NCBI GenBank assembly: GCA_018340805.1 | Contig: JACMZG010001870.1 | Location: 16,752,606 to 16,816,605, forward strand | DNA length: 64,000 nucleotides | Reading direction: 5' to 3' | DNA from: Microvelia longipes | Taxonomy: Eukaryota; Arthropoda; Insecta; Hemiptera; Veliidae | Shown: positions 35,455 to 47,057 of the stretch, piece by piece | How the letters are laid out: each line of letters starts with the position of its first letter | How positions within the stretch are numbered: position 1 is the first letter of the stretch | The notes under the pieces: model-generated | Seen by the model: only the letters and a program-made list of their open reading frames with translations | Told to the model about the DNA's origin: nothing | Database searches by the model: none | Made by a program: the position numbers and the translations under genes

Positions 35455-36900
35455 AAATCCTATTTGCGATTTAAAGCGATAGATGTAAGGTTGGCAATAA
35501 CAATGGCGGGAAAACAAAAGGGTGATCAATAAATGTATTATTGGATTAGCATTGGAGCGGATTAAAATTATACATTTATTTCTTTATTGTTACATAATTT
35601 GTGGTAAATAAGTTATAAATAAACAGAACCTCGGTGCTATAAAAATTGTCAATATTTCATAGGTAAATAAGTTGACTTTCAGGATTTTAAATATTGAATC
35701 AGGCCCTTATCACTACAGACGGATTTGTTAGTTTTTTAAGCTGGCATTTACCCACACAAATGTAAAACACAGTATATTAAATTGCGATTACAAAATTTGT
35801 TTAATGTTAAGTATAATATTTAACAAGAAGGAACACTTCATAACATAAATAAAATAAAACACAAAGGTTAAGAAATATCATCTTATCAGTTAATTTAAAT
35901 ACTTTTTACAACTAATTTTAACAAGTTATTGCCATAAAAGAGTAATTTTGTGCAAACTAAAATTATTCAAAAGTAAATTTATCAATAAATATATTAAAAC
36001 ACTATTCGCGATTCAAAGAAATAGTTGTAAGGTTGGCAATACCAATGGCGGGAAAACGAAAGAGTGATCAAAATTTTTTTTATCATAGGATTAGCATGGG
36101 AGCCGATAAAAATTCTTCTTTTATTTATTTATTGTTTGTTAATTTGTGATAAATGTGATGAAAATTATTAGAACGACCATCGGTGCTAAAAAAATTGCAA
36201 ATATTTCATAGATAAATATTTCGATAATTCCAGGATTTTAAATATAGAATCAGGCTCTTATCACTACAGACTTGGATTTGTCCGATTTAACCCAAAAATA
36301 ATAAAACCTAAACGGATAATTTAAACAAACATTTTACAAAAAGTGAATTTATTGAGTTATTAATTATTTTAGTGCGTAAATAAAATTGAATAATAAATTA
36401 AAACACCATTACAGTGAAAATCGGCTTGTTATCAGTTAATTTAAATACCTGTTACAACTAATTTAAACAATTTAATGCAATTAAATCGTAATGTTGTGTG
36501 TTTGTGCAAACTAAAATTATTTAAAAGTAATATCAATTAACAATAAATAAAATAAAACACTATATTATGATCTTCGTCTTCTTATCACTCAATTTAAATA
36601 CTCGTGACAACCCAATAAAACGCTATTTTTCAATGAAGTTGTGATTCTACTGAGTTCATATGCCCTAAAATTAGTTAAATTAATGCACTTTGATAAAAAA
36701 TTTAAAGAAATAATCGTCACAAATAAGAAAACCCAGAAAATCCCCATAAGGACTTTAACAACGATCACCCTTTCGTTATCAATTTCTTATCAGCGACGGT
36801 GGCGCTGCTACGGACTTTGAATCGCGAATTGTGATTTCCATGTTCTTATCAGTTTATTTAAAAATTCATGACAACCCGTTTAAAGGTTTTTTTTCTATAA
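35455..36900. repeat. ~0.55-kb tandem repeat array upstream of CHTOP
   Basis: TGTAAGGTTGGCAATAACAA then TGGCGGGAAAACAAAAGGGT at about 35,485 recurs at about 36,029 (TGTAAGGTTGGCAATACCAA), followed in both by TTCATAGRTAAATA, GATTTTAAATATWGAATCAG and CTTATCACTACAGAC. A TTATCAGTTAATTTAAATAC block recurs at about 35,884, 36,430, 36,580 and 36,845, so the 3' part has extra diverged copies. Confidence 0.8.
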
Positions 36901-37220
36901 GAGTGACTTTAGTGAGTTTAAACTTCCTAAAATTAATTAAAATAAATCACATCAAGAAAAAATGTAAAGGTAAATTGTCAAAAATATGGTAAAATTTAGA
37001 AACCCATGTACACATCATAATGTTATGATTACAAATTAGAGAGGCTCAATTCATTAAATTTTGAAATATCTAAAAAGTAACCTAAACACCTGTAATTATT
37101 ATTTTAATAGAGAAAAGTGTTTCTAATGTTCTGCTTTATTTTTTCTCATGCAAAGTCTAAATATTATTTTTTTTCATTCTTTCTGTTAACAGATTTCCTG
37201 TGAACATCTATTAATTCATT

Positions 37221-37237
37221 ATGTCGCTGGATGCACG
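37221..37237 (+). CDS. CHTOP: CHTOP coding exon 1 (MSLDA plus split Arg)
   Basis: ATGTCGCTGGATGCACG|GTATGG. The exon itself starts at 37,193 after TTCTGTTAACAG, giving 28 nt of 5' UTR. Joining CG to the T of exon 2 restores Arg and the conserved N-terminus. A start at the in-frame ATG in exon 2 (38,028) would lose this motif. Confidence 0.85.
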
Positions 37238-40200
37238 GTATGGCACTTCCTCCAAGTGTTTAAAAATTACATTAGCCCATCATCATCTATTTATTCCTAT
37301 AATAATATTCTTCTACATGCCTATGAGAAACTGTATGAAATTATTACTTGAAGATACCTGATGATAAAAATATTATGATGACTAATGTTGATCTTCATAT
37401 TCCTGCTGAGAAATAAATTGAGTCGTGAGAAGTGTTCCTGTTGCTTGGCAACTGACTGCTAAAAGTTTTATGAATTTTAATACCTTCAAATTTAGTCAAC
37501 TTGTCAGTCATTACAAAGATAGTGATATAATGTCAAGTTTTTGAGGTTTCTGGAATTTCCATCCTGATTTAGTTTTTCAAGTGCGAAACAAACTAAAAAT
37601 CTGCGTTTATTTTTTTTCATCTGAATCATATGAAAGCATCCAATACTTATTTAAATGTCTTAAATACTGAAAAGATGTGTCATCTACAATTAAAATGTCT
37701 TGAATCCTATTAATTGATGAAATGGGTTTTTATATTTTTGAAATCTCCTATGATTACTTGGCTAAAAAATGCTCTGAAATTAGCAAATTAAATTTGGAGT
37801 TTCAGCAATTTTTTATTAAGATGACATCTAAAGGATAACAACAGTTTTACTTCAACTTTGTGTTTATTACCTGAACCAGTTGATTGTTCTTACTTATTGG
37901 TGAGAAATAAATCTTTGTTTATTCAATGATCAAACTATATTTGTTCATTGAAATATTTATTAAAAAAAAGATTTGATTTTTTTGATTTTGTTGGTGTCAC
38001 TTCAGTTTTACCCAGTTAAGAAGATCCATGGAGAGGGGACGTCCAGGACCCGAGGTGTACCAGCGGAGAGCTTCTTCGAGGGAGAGAGTTTCATCACTCA
38101 AGAATCGTTTGCTTGCTATGGAAATGGCTGAAAGGCCTAATGTAATGGCAGCATTAACTAGGGTAAATTTCCAATTCTTCAATCATGATCAATTATTCAA
38201 AATTTGTTTGCCCACTGTAATTGGCAACTTAAAAGTGATCACAACCTTGTGTTTTAAATGTTTAGTGTATCTTTTCTTTTCTTCTATTTATTAATACTAA
38301 TCCTAAATGGACTTTCTTTCTTATTTCTAAATTGTTATTAATTTTCAAAGTTAAGTTGTACCTAATTATTTATTGTGTTAATTGGTAAAAAAGATAAATT
38401 ATAGTCAAGGAACACCGTATCAACGCATTATGAGGATCTCATTGTTCAATAGTTCAATGAAAAAATAGTTCTCTAACTTCTCTACAAGACTTCAAATAAA
38501 AACAAGGAAACAGAATCTAAAAAAATTGAGCGCAAGTTATGATATATTTACTAGTTAAAATTTTTAAGAAATAAATTTATTTCTATATGATTGTGCAGAT
38601 TTCTATAGTTCAGAGGCAGCAAATTTATCATCTGTATTATGTCTTTACTTTAATAAAAGTCTATGCCCCCAATATTGGGAGTTAAAATTTCTTGTTGTGA
38701 AGTATGATTAAAATTTGTGAACTTGATGATTACACCACAATTTGAGAGTCTTCTTCAAAGTTTTTCTTAAAGCAGAAGTTAAGAAAAGGAAACAAGATGT
38801 GCATTGAGTGCTTGTAAACAAAGGCTTAAAATATTAGTGTTGATGCTCATTCTGTATGATTGAAAGGCTTAGAAAAAGCTATATCTTGTGGAAAGAAACT
38901 GTGATTAACCAGCTTAAAATTGAACCTACATGAAATTACCTATTTACTTTTTTTTATATGGCACCATTGTTTTGTGTGATATGAATAATTTTCTATATCT
39001 TTATCAACTTTGAAGATCACTATTGTACTAAGATTATAGGAGGAAGTTAAATCAAGGATAATTTAAATAGAACTCATTAAGCAAGTTTTGGATACTTAAA
39101 TCTATCAGGGTATAAAATATTTCAAATTCTGGATAGTTTCCATGTGATGCCTGAAAAAAACCCAATATATCACTTATTCAGTTGATATGTCAAAACAAGA
39201 TGTTCAGGAGACCTGTTAAAAATAATCATATTAAAGAAGATAATGCAGATTTATATAACTATTATTAAATTTGATCTGGAGATATTGCAGTGTTAAACGA
39301 TTCAACGGATCTTCAAATAATGAATTGGTGTTAAGGGAAATCCCAGTGCAGCCTTGTCTGTCTATCTTTTTGAGGTATTATTTGATATTTGTATACTAGT
39401 GTATGGTAGAGTTAAACAGGTTGATATGAAAAGGTGTGCAATTGATAATTGGACGTTAAAAGAAATTGAAAAAATAACAATTAGGTTATGAATGTTACAT
39501 TGATCTATAAATTTATTAGTTAAAACCTTTTGAGTAATAAATAGTTCTTTGTTTTTTTAATGTTGAGCTTCAAATCGGATGTTAGTTAGTTATGGAGAGT
39601 ATATTTGCAACATGTTTTTATCATAGTGAAATATTCTAAGTTTTTTAAAAATAATCAGTACTTTTCTTATTATATCACAGGAGTTAACCAAAAATGTATA
39701 TTGTTTTCCTAAAAGAGTGATTCTCTTGGTTGCTTTTGGCTCTTAAGTAAAAAAATTACCAGACTGGTTTATGTGTTTGACATACCATTAATTTTGCAGT
39801 GTTTCGCTTTCAAAGGCTATTGAACCAAAAAACTTTGATGCATTCTTATGCATCATAAATAATAATGCTTATTATTTATTATAAAAATAATAAATTCTTT
39901 ATTTAATAATTATAATTCATATATTTCTAGTTTTATAATTCTTCATAGGTTTTCACAAATTAAAAACCAGGTTTTTAATTAAAAACTAGTGAAGAGTTCA
40001 ATATTATGTTAAGACAGCTTTATGTTTATAAGCTCTGTATTTAAATAAAAATATAGCTATGAGTTCAATATTGCTAAATAACAAGTTTCCACAAATTATA
40101 AGAGCATTGGTTTTATGTTGATGTAGCTATATGTTTAAAGTTTACTAAAGTAAATTTTGCAAGTAATATTTATGAACTGATTTCATTTTTGATTATCTAG

Positions 40201-43200
40201 TATATATTTTAAGTATAAGATGGCATTATTGCATCGTTATGAGTAGGTAGTTCCACCAGCAAATATGTTCTTGTTTTAAGTCTCAACAATTGATCTCTAT
40301 ATTGTTTTCTAATACTTTCTAACCAGTTTCTCTGTGAACGGTTAAAGTCTTAATAATTAATCTTATAAGATTATTTTACATTTATAGGTATTTTTAATAA
40401 ATTAGTGTGTAACTAATGAATACCTTCTTGAATTCTCTACAAGTTCATTATTTCTGTTTATTCCATTAATTTGAGTATATTTTTATTCATTTTGGAATAG
40501 TTTAGTAATAATATGTCTGTTATTTTGCATATAAATTAGTTAGGGAATAAGGTAAGTGGCTTCTAACTAGGTTAGTTTAGGATTACATTTCTTTCTGAGT
40601 TTTTAATGGCCTACAAACTATGTCAATAGTTTATTTGGTATTGTCAGGAGTAGGCCAGATGTTTGATTGTTTTATAGGGACGACCCAGAGTTCGACAAGA
40701 CAGCTACAGCAATGGTTCATATGCACCCATTGGGAGATCCAGAAGTCCTTTCCGCAGGAGATCCAGGAGTAGACAAAGATCTGGATCATTAAGTAAGTTG
40801 ATATTTATTAACTTGGCACTTGAGGAAAGTGAGTTTTTGCTCCATATTTAAATTTCAATGCTTTCTAAGGTAACCATTGAGTTACCTGACTGCTCAGGAG
40901 TTGCCTTACAGGGGACAATTGAGAGTTGATTACTGCTCAGGAGCAACAACTTGTTTCTCCTCTGGTGAGTTTCAGATTTCATCCCCAGAGGGAATATGCT
41001 GTATGCTTCATTTAAGTTATCTTCTGACTTTCTTGGCAAAAAATCGTTTCTTTCAAAGTATGCCTTCTCAATTAATTTAAAAAGCTCTTCGATCAGTGTT
41101 ATCTTTAGTTGATGTGATGTTTTACTATTTTCAAGAAACCAATCATACTTATAAATTAATTTTGAGCAACAGCATGATACAGCAAACGGTTGTTTGCTGT
41201 ATCATGTAAAATTTTAATTTTGTTGTTAACTATTTCATTTGCTTTATTAAAGTAAATTCTGAAAGCCATTTTTGAAATTAATTTTTATTGGTTTTTTAAT
41301 AACTTGCTATAAGTCTAATAGCAAGCCCAATCCTGTTTAATACTAGTGATATGACAAAAAAAACTAAATATAGTTGTCATAATAAAATGAAAATTTTTCT
41401 GTAGTTTGAGTTGTGCTATCCTAATTTGTCTATGATGTTAAAACTTAAAGAAATCTCTTAGCCAAAATGTTTTAAACACAAAAAATTTTAGGATCAATTT
41501 AGAACTATTGTTGAATTATTAGTATTAAACAAAGCAAAGCTGTCCAAAGCTATACTGCAATATAAGTAAGGCGATTTTTATATTCTTTGGATGAGTTTCA
41601 CAAATCTGATAAGATGAGGAAAAGTTCAGAGGTATCCTATATCCTGATTTTTGCTTTTCCTTTCTTTTACCAAAATTGTACAATTTTTTAACCATATTCC
41701 TTAAAAAATTACTATTTCAAGATTATAATGAAAATTAACCCACATGATAGGAGAAGAATTCCAGTGCTAATTTGTTTTTAATATTATTATTTTGACTTCA
41801 GGACGAAGCAATAGTCTTGGAAGACTAGGTAGAAGTCAGTCGATTCAATCATTGATGTCTATTGGGAGTGATGATGGATTTGGTATCATACCAAGAGGAA
41901 GGAATAGGAGAGGCGGTGGAAGAGGTGGATTTAGAACTAGAGTCTTCACTAGAGGATCTAGAGTTAATCCTAGAGGTTAGTGATTTGTGATCGTATGTAA
42001 AATTCAAGAGAATAAAAAATATCAATGGCCTAGTATGTGGATGAGACTTTACTATTAAGTTATTCATACATCTTTAAAATTATAAGTCATAGTTGGTAAA
42101 TGGTGAAACTGTGCTAACCAATCAGCTCGATCTGACCAAAGAGCCTTGTTCTGACATGTTGTTCCTGGTCAGTGGGCATGTTTCACAGCAAAGGGGCTTT
42201 GCTGATCAAAGTGACTGAAAAAAGTAGGTTACTTGACTAGGGTCTACCAATTTTTTTTTTGTTTTTTTTAGCCTCTTTATTTGCTGACTGAAAAGAAATG
42301 TATTATTTTAATGTTAATACGTTGTTGTTAGTTACTTTTATTTGTTTCACCAAATTTAGCGGGGTTTGATTAAAACGGTGCTAAACAAATTTACTAGTTA
42401 TTAACAAGATTCTTTGTCAAAATGTCCAATTATTGTCGGAAGAAGACGGTTTGACTTAACAGTTTTGTTATTGTCTTTTTATTAGTTCAGAAGTAGGCCT
42501 CTGTTTTCTTAAAATCATATAATGAGATAGAATGAAGCCTGGAGTTTTAGATTTGTTTCTGTAGTAGGATTTATAAACATTAACGCAAGAAATAAACAAG
42601 ATTTTAAAAGTAAAGAAGAATACATCAAAACACTAACAAAACTCAAGCACGCTGTTGTTTAAGGTTATACCAGAAACTGTGAGGTTACCTATTCACTTAT
42701 CTAAAGACGAGATCAAAAAGAGTTTGCCAACTAAACTCTTGCCACTATGGTGGTAGGGACAAAATAGCCGACATGACATGCCCTTATAAAGTTTCACTAT
42801 TAGGTTTAAAATGGTATCAAATACAATTATCTTAATGCCGTAGTTAATTGTTATATTTGTAACAAAGTGAATGATTTTTTAGTAATTCTAGGGAATCTAT
42901 GTTCTCAAGGTAGTGCCAAAAATTTTTTGGTTGCCTGATTATCTCAATAAAGTTCATTATAGATCTAGGGAAATAGTTATTATGTTACCTTTAATGATAA
43001 CCCAGCTATTGGAGTAATTGTTTTAGTTTATAAAACTATTTAAAGTATTAATTTTTAATCTTGATAGTCCTAGAATGGTATAATCTAAAATGAATTATTG
43101 TGGCAAAGTTTCGTCCTAGCTGGCCATAATCATGCCTAAAAAGAAATATATTTAACTAACAAAAATACAACCAAAAAAATGTATAATGAATTAGAACTAC

Positions 43201-45401
43201 TCAAGCAAGCAAAATATATCTAAAAATTCAATAGTTACCTTAAAAAGATAACTCAAAATCCACCCTGTTGCAAATATAGGGTTTCATTAAAAAATAATTA
43301 AAAATTAAATAAGGCATATTAAAAAACCTAGCTAACAAAAAATAAAACACTATATAATAAAGATAAATTAGAAAAGAGAGAGAGAGAGGCAAGTTCAAAG
43401 ATTAAAATAAATACAATAAATAAAAATGGACAAGAAATACATGAAGTCCATAGAAATAGATGTATAAATAAAATATTTAATTAATTATAAAACAAAAGTT
43501 ATAACAAATTTATAAGTAATAAATTCATAATTGATGAAAATAATTTAAAAAAGTGGGGTAGTACATAATATAAGTAACAGTAATTATATTATATATATGA
43601 AAAAGGGAAGAAAAAATAAAAAATAATAAGAAAAATAATTATGGATAATAAAAGTTTAGAAAAAATTAAATAATAAATGAGGAGGGAAAAGAGAAGTGAT
43701 GATAATCCATAATTAGCAATACAGATATGTAAATATTATATTTTTAGATTTATTTTGCTTGGTTGAGTAGTTCTAATTCTTTTTATACTTTTTTGGTTGT
43801 ATTTTTGTTAATTAAATATATTTCTTTTTTGGCATGATTTTATGGCTAGCTTGGAGGAAACGTCACCACAATAATTCATTTTTTATTATCCCGTTCTTGG
43901 ACTATCAACATTAAAAATCAGTTAAAAGGGATACAGTTCAACTTCTTAATTAAAAGTTATGCAAAGAGGCTGAAATTAAAGCCTGACATTGTTTAATACA
44001 ATTTTATGTTTAGTTGTGAAATAAAAATTGTTAACTATTAAATCTAATTCTTGATTTTTTTTTCTTTGTTAAATTTGGAATTTTAGAACGTAATGCTTTC
44101 TTATTTTTTAAAGGAGGAATTCAAAAATTAAACATGGATATGGTTGAAACTGCTCGAAGAAGAAGAAGTTCTTCACTTAGCCGTTTAGGCAATGGTATGG
44201 TGATATTTTATTGATGTATCTAGAGTTAAAAATGCATTCGTAATAGATATTCATATTATTGATTAAAGAAATATATTCATAGTTCAAGATATTGTTGAAT
44301 TAATACTTCAAAAAAATATTTTAATTCGATTCTTTTTTTAAATTGGCATTCAAAAAAATAATCAAGGTTCTTTTATCTTTATTGAGATTATAAACATATA
44401 TTGTTATAAATTATGAATCACTTACTTTCTTCGAAGAATGTTAACTTACTATTTCTTTGCATTTTGTATCTCTATTAATGTATTTATTTTATTGTATAAT
44501 TGTTAAGCAGATCAGTAGTGAAGTGAACACAAATTGTTCGGTGCATTCTCTGATGCATCAAACTAAAATGCAGTAAAAGTATAGCCTAGTTTATTTAGGT
44601 TTTGCTAATATACCTTATTATTGATTTATATTTTTAGCTTCTGTTGGTGGAGGATTCAGGAGAGGCGGAAGGAGAGGCCGAGAACAGTCAGCTGGAAGTG
44701 TAAAATCGAGACTTGGAGTTAGACCTGGATCACTTAAAAGAACTGGATCTTTTAATAATATTAATGTTGGAACTAGAGCTAGATCTAGATCAAGAAGTAG
44801 AGGCGGTAACGTTCCCAGGGGAGGTGGAAATAATAGAGGAATGCTTAGAGGCAGAGGAGGCCCTGCTGCTAGAGGTGCCAGGGGACGTAGTGCTTCAGCT
44901 AATAGGTATTATGTTCTTATATATTATTTTGTCTTAACCCTATAACGGTGGTATAATAAATATATCTTATTTATTACATGTAAAGTAGCCAGGGACTGCA
45001 TACCCCTGGGTTTCTTCTTGTTAATTTATATAACATTATTATTATTATTGCATTGATGCATAACCTAGAGCATTTAATTTATACATCTGTATTATTAAAT
45101 TTACTAATTTCGTTTTAATTATTATTTCAGAAGAGGTGGATTAAATGCTGGATCGCCAAGCAAACGAGGTGGCTTTAAAGGAAACAATCCCAAAGGACCT
45201 GTAAGGCAAAGAGGTGGCAGTCGTGGACGCGGAGGATTGCGAGGTCGAGGAGGCGCTAGGGGCCGTGGTCGCGGAGGCAAACCTACCATGCCTACTAAAG
45301 AAGAACTAGATAATGAACTCGATAGTTATATGTCTAATACTAAATCATATCTTGATAAACAACTTGACCAATACATGGCTGCCCCACCAGCCACAGCTTG
45401 A
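37221..45401 (+). CDS. CHTOP: Chromatin target of PRMT1 protein (Friend of PRMT1)
   Basis: Arg/Gly-rich nuclear adaptor that in other animals joins the TREX mRNA-export complex and is methylated by PRMT1. Seven coding exons: 37221-37237, 38006-38162, 40678-40792, 41802-41975, 44114-44194, 44638-44905, 45131-45401. All introns are GT-AG with matching phases, and the product is 360 aa (human about 250). The N-terminus MSLDARFTQL mirrors human MSLNERFTNML. LKNRLLAMEMAERPNVMAAL mirrors RNRRLAQQMENRPSVQAAL. The C-terminus from residue about 326 (TKEELDNELDSYMSNTKSYL then DKQLDQYMA) is the duplicated FoP motif. Between them are an RS-rich stretch (residues about 75-125) and RGG-rich blocks (about 127-155, 182-325). 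The first coding exon has only 17 coding nt, preceded by an acceptor (TTAACAG at 37,192) that implies a non-coding upstream exon. Confidence 0.93.
38006..38162 (+). CDS. CHTOP: CHTOP exon 2 (residues 6-58)
   Basis: Acceptor GTCACTTCAG, donor AGG|GTAAAT, phase 2 to 0. It encodes FTQLRRSMERGRPGPEVYQR and the conserved NRLLAMEMAERPNVMAAL helix. Confidence 0.92.
40678..40792 (+). CDS. CHTOP: CHTOP exon 3 (residues 59-97), RS-rich
   Basis: Acceptor TTTTATAG, donor TTAA|GTAAGT, phase 0 to 1. It encodes GRPRVRQDSYSNGSYAPIGR and SRSPFRRRSRSRQRSGSL, an Arg/Ser region that looks like an SR-protein domain and is not prominent in the vertebrate protein. Confidence 0.88.
41173..41206. repeat. Perfect 15-bp inverted repeat, 4-nt loop
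   Basis: CATGATACAGCAAAC at 41,173-41,187 faces GTTTGCTGTATCATG at 41,192-41,206, spacer GGTT, in CHTOP intron 3. Confidence 0.95.
41600..41650 (-). mobile_element. R1 head fragment
   Basis: On the minus strand, AGGATACCTCTGAACTTTTC then CTCATCTTATCAGA matches the first 40 bp of R1 (GGGGTACCTCCGAACTTTTC at 56,879). Short solo fragment in CHTOP intron 3. Confidence 0.4.
41802..41975 (+). CDS. CHTOP: CHTOP exon 4 (residues 97-155)
   Basis: Acceptor TTGACTTCAG, donor AGAG|GTTAGT, phase 1 to 1. Ser-rich LGRLGRSQSIQSLMSIGSDD followed by RNRRGGGRGGFRTRVFTRG. Confidence 0.9.
43045..43915. mobile_element. ~0.87-kb fold-back element with ~180-bp inverted arms
   Basis: The left arm (43,045-43,225, with AATGAATTATTGTGG, TAATCATGCCTAAAAAGAAA, TTAGAACTACTCAAGCAAGC) is inverted at 43,735-43,915 (GCTTGGTTGAGTAGTTCTAA, TTCTTTTTTGGCATGATTTT, CCACAATAATTCATT). 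The central 0.5 kb is A-rich with a short (GA)n tract and no ORF. It sits in CHTOP intron 4. Confidence 0.8.
44114..44194 (+). CDS. CHTOP: CHTOP exon 5 (residues 155-182)
   Basis: Acceptor TTTTTAAAG, donor AATG|GTATGG, phase 1 to 1, 81 nt. It encodes GIQKLNMDMVETARRRRSSS then LSRLGN. Its phase allows skipping without a frameshift. Confidence 0.82.
44638..44905 (+). CDS. CHTOP: CHTOP exon 6 (residues 182-271), RGG/RS-rich
   Basis: Acceptor ATATTTTTAG, donor AATAG|GTATTA, phase 1 to 2. Contains GGGFRRGGRRGR, TRARSRSRSRGG and MLRGRGGPAARGARGR, likely arginine-methylation substrate sequence. Confidence 0.92.
45131..45401 (+). CDS. CHTOP: CHTOP exon 7 (residues 271-360, stop)
   Basis: Acceptor ATTATTTCAG, stop TGA at 45,399-45,401. 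It has an RGG run (GGSRGRGGLRGRGGARGRGR) and the C-terminal FoP duplication with its paired LDxxLDxYM units. Confidence 0.95.
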
Positions 45402-46244
45402 ATCTGATTCTTGAATTTTTGAGCTGGCTCTATTGAAATTATTTTTTGTGACTTGGCACTTCTCAGTTTTCGACAAGCACTTGAAAAACAATTTTTTATT
45501 TCTTTCTATTAAAAGACTAAAAATATATTTATTAGTTTAAGTTTGGGTAAAAATACCTGTGTTAATTTTATTTATCTTAACTTTTTTAACAATAGAGGGA
45601 TTTGATAAATAATATTTTTGTTTTGTGTCAGAGTACCAATGTGCTGTCAGTTTAAAAATTTGTAAATTAATATTTTTAATCTTTAGAATAATAGACACAG
45701 TTCTTAAGGTTATAATTTCTATTGGCAGCACATTAGGAGAACAACATAAAATCTAACAATAGCATATTCAAATCTAACAATATCCTGGTACAAAGAAACT
45801 AATAATAATCATTTGTTTTCTAGATTGTATGAAATATTTGCTGATATATTTTGTGTACTATTGTTTTCCTATCTCATACACTACTTTGCCTGATAGAGCC
45901 AGTTCATTTTTACCTTTTTTGTTAATATTTTTTTTTGTATATCTTTTCTTCCTTAAAATTAATTTTTAACTGTTAACTTTAATTTGACTTAATATTTTAT
46001 TTGTTTTCTTGAAGTACCTAAAAATATAATCGCATTTAATTATTTATGTTAGGTATTGACTCATCTGTGTATTAAAATTAAAGAATGAGATATTTTTGAA
46101 AGTATTTTACTTTTTGATTAATTTAAATATTGTATCATTTAATAATTTTTTTTTGTTTGTTTATAAAACATTGTATATAGACTGATAATATAAATTTGTA
46201 GAGTGTAAATTTTTTAAATTAATTTTATGGTTTTTCTTCAAGGC

Positions 46245-46250
46245 AATAAA
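46245..46250 (+). terminator. Candidate polyadenylation signal for CHTOP
   Basis: AATAAA in CAAGGCAATAAAATC, about 845 nt after the stop codon. The context is AT-rich, so chance matches are likely. Confidence 0.4.
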
Positions 46251-47057
46251 ATCATATATTATTAGTAAAATATTGTTTATATCTTTTTTATTTTACTTAT
46301 TTTAAGCAAGATCCCTTTCTTTGAAGCTTCCTTGTTTTCCAAACTAGTGGAAAATACATTAACTTGGAATTAATTTATTATAACAGAAGATTGACGGCTA
46401 CATGTATCTAGCTGTTTAAATTTTTGCTCCTGATCTGAAGGCGAGGGTAGACTCAAGAAATTACCTGCAGAGGCCAAGCTAAGGCAGGTATTTACAATTT
46501 GATGGCTGAAGCAGGCGAATTGCTTAATCTGTAATAATTCCTTTCCTGCCTGGTTACACAAAATATTTTACCTTCGCACACTTGTAGTGCCCTCCAATTA
46601 TAGTGCTAAATAACTTTGAGTGAATATAAACATTTTTAGTCACACCTCTCTTCAAAAATTGACATTAAATTAAGAGTCTTGGAAACAAACTATATAAAAA
46701 TAATGCTCTGATAGAAAATTAGAAAAGAGAAACTATAATGTTCTCTTTTGTCTTAAGAGGTTATTGTTTCCACAATATCAACAGTATGTTGATGACTTCA
46801 TGGTAAGTTGAAATACTCCGTGGATATATTTATTTTCTTTGAGTGCCTAAAAGGTGGATGTTTGGCCAAAAGCATTAAAAAGTTAAACCTACACTTTAAT
46901 ATGAGATATTTTGATGCAGTCATTTATTATGAATTACAAAAATACAACCAATAAGATAATGGAAGTGTGAAATTTACTTTAAATAACCTAATGGACTTAA
47001 AGCTGGTTTAAACGTCTGGTTAAAATCAATGTTTTATTTATTTACCCCAAAGTGTAT

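Larger units (their letters stand above)
32902..37192. other. Region between divergent NCAPD3 and CHTOP
   Basis: About 4.3 kb with no coding exon. It should contain both promoters and 5' untranslated exons. It also holds a ~0.94-kb inverted-repeat element (34,467-35,406), ~0.55-kb tandem repeats (35,455-36,900) and a short duplication of ATATGTATATGAGAAGTA at 34,147-34,200. Confidence 0.7.
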
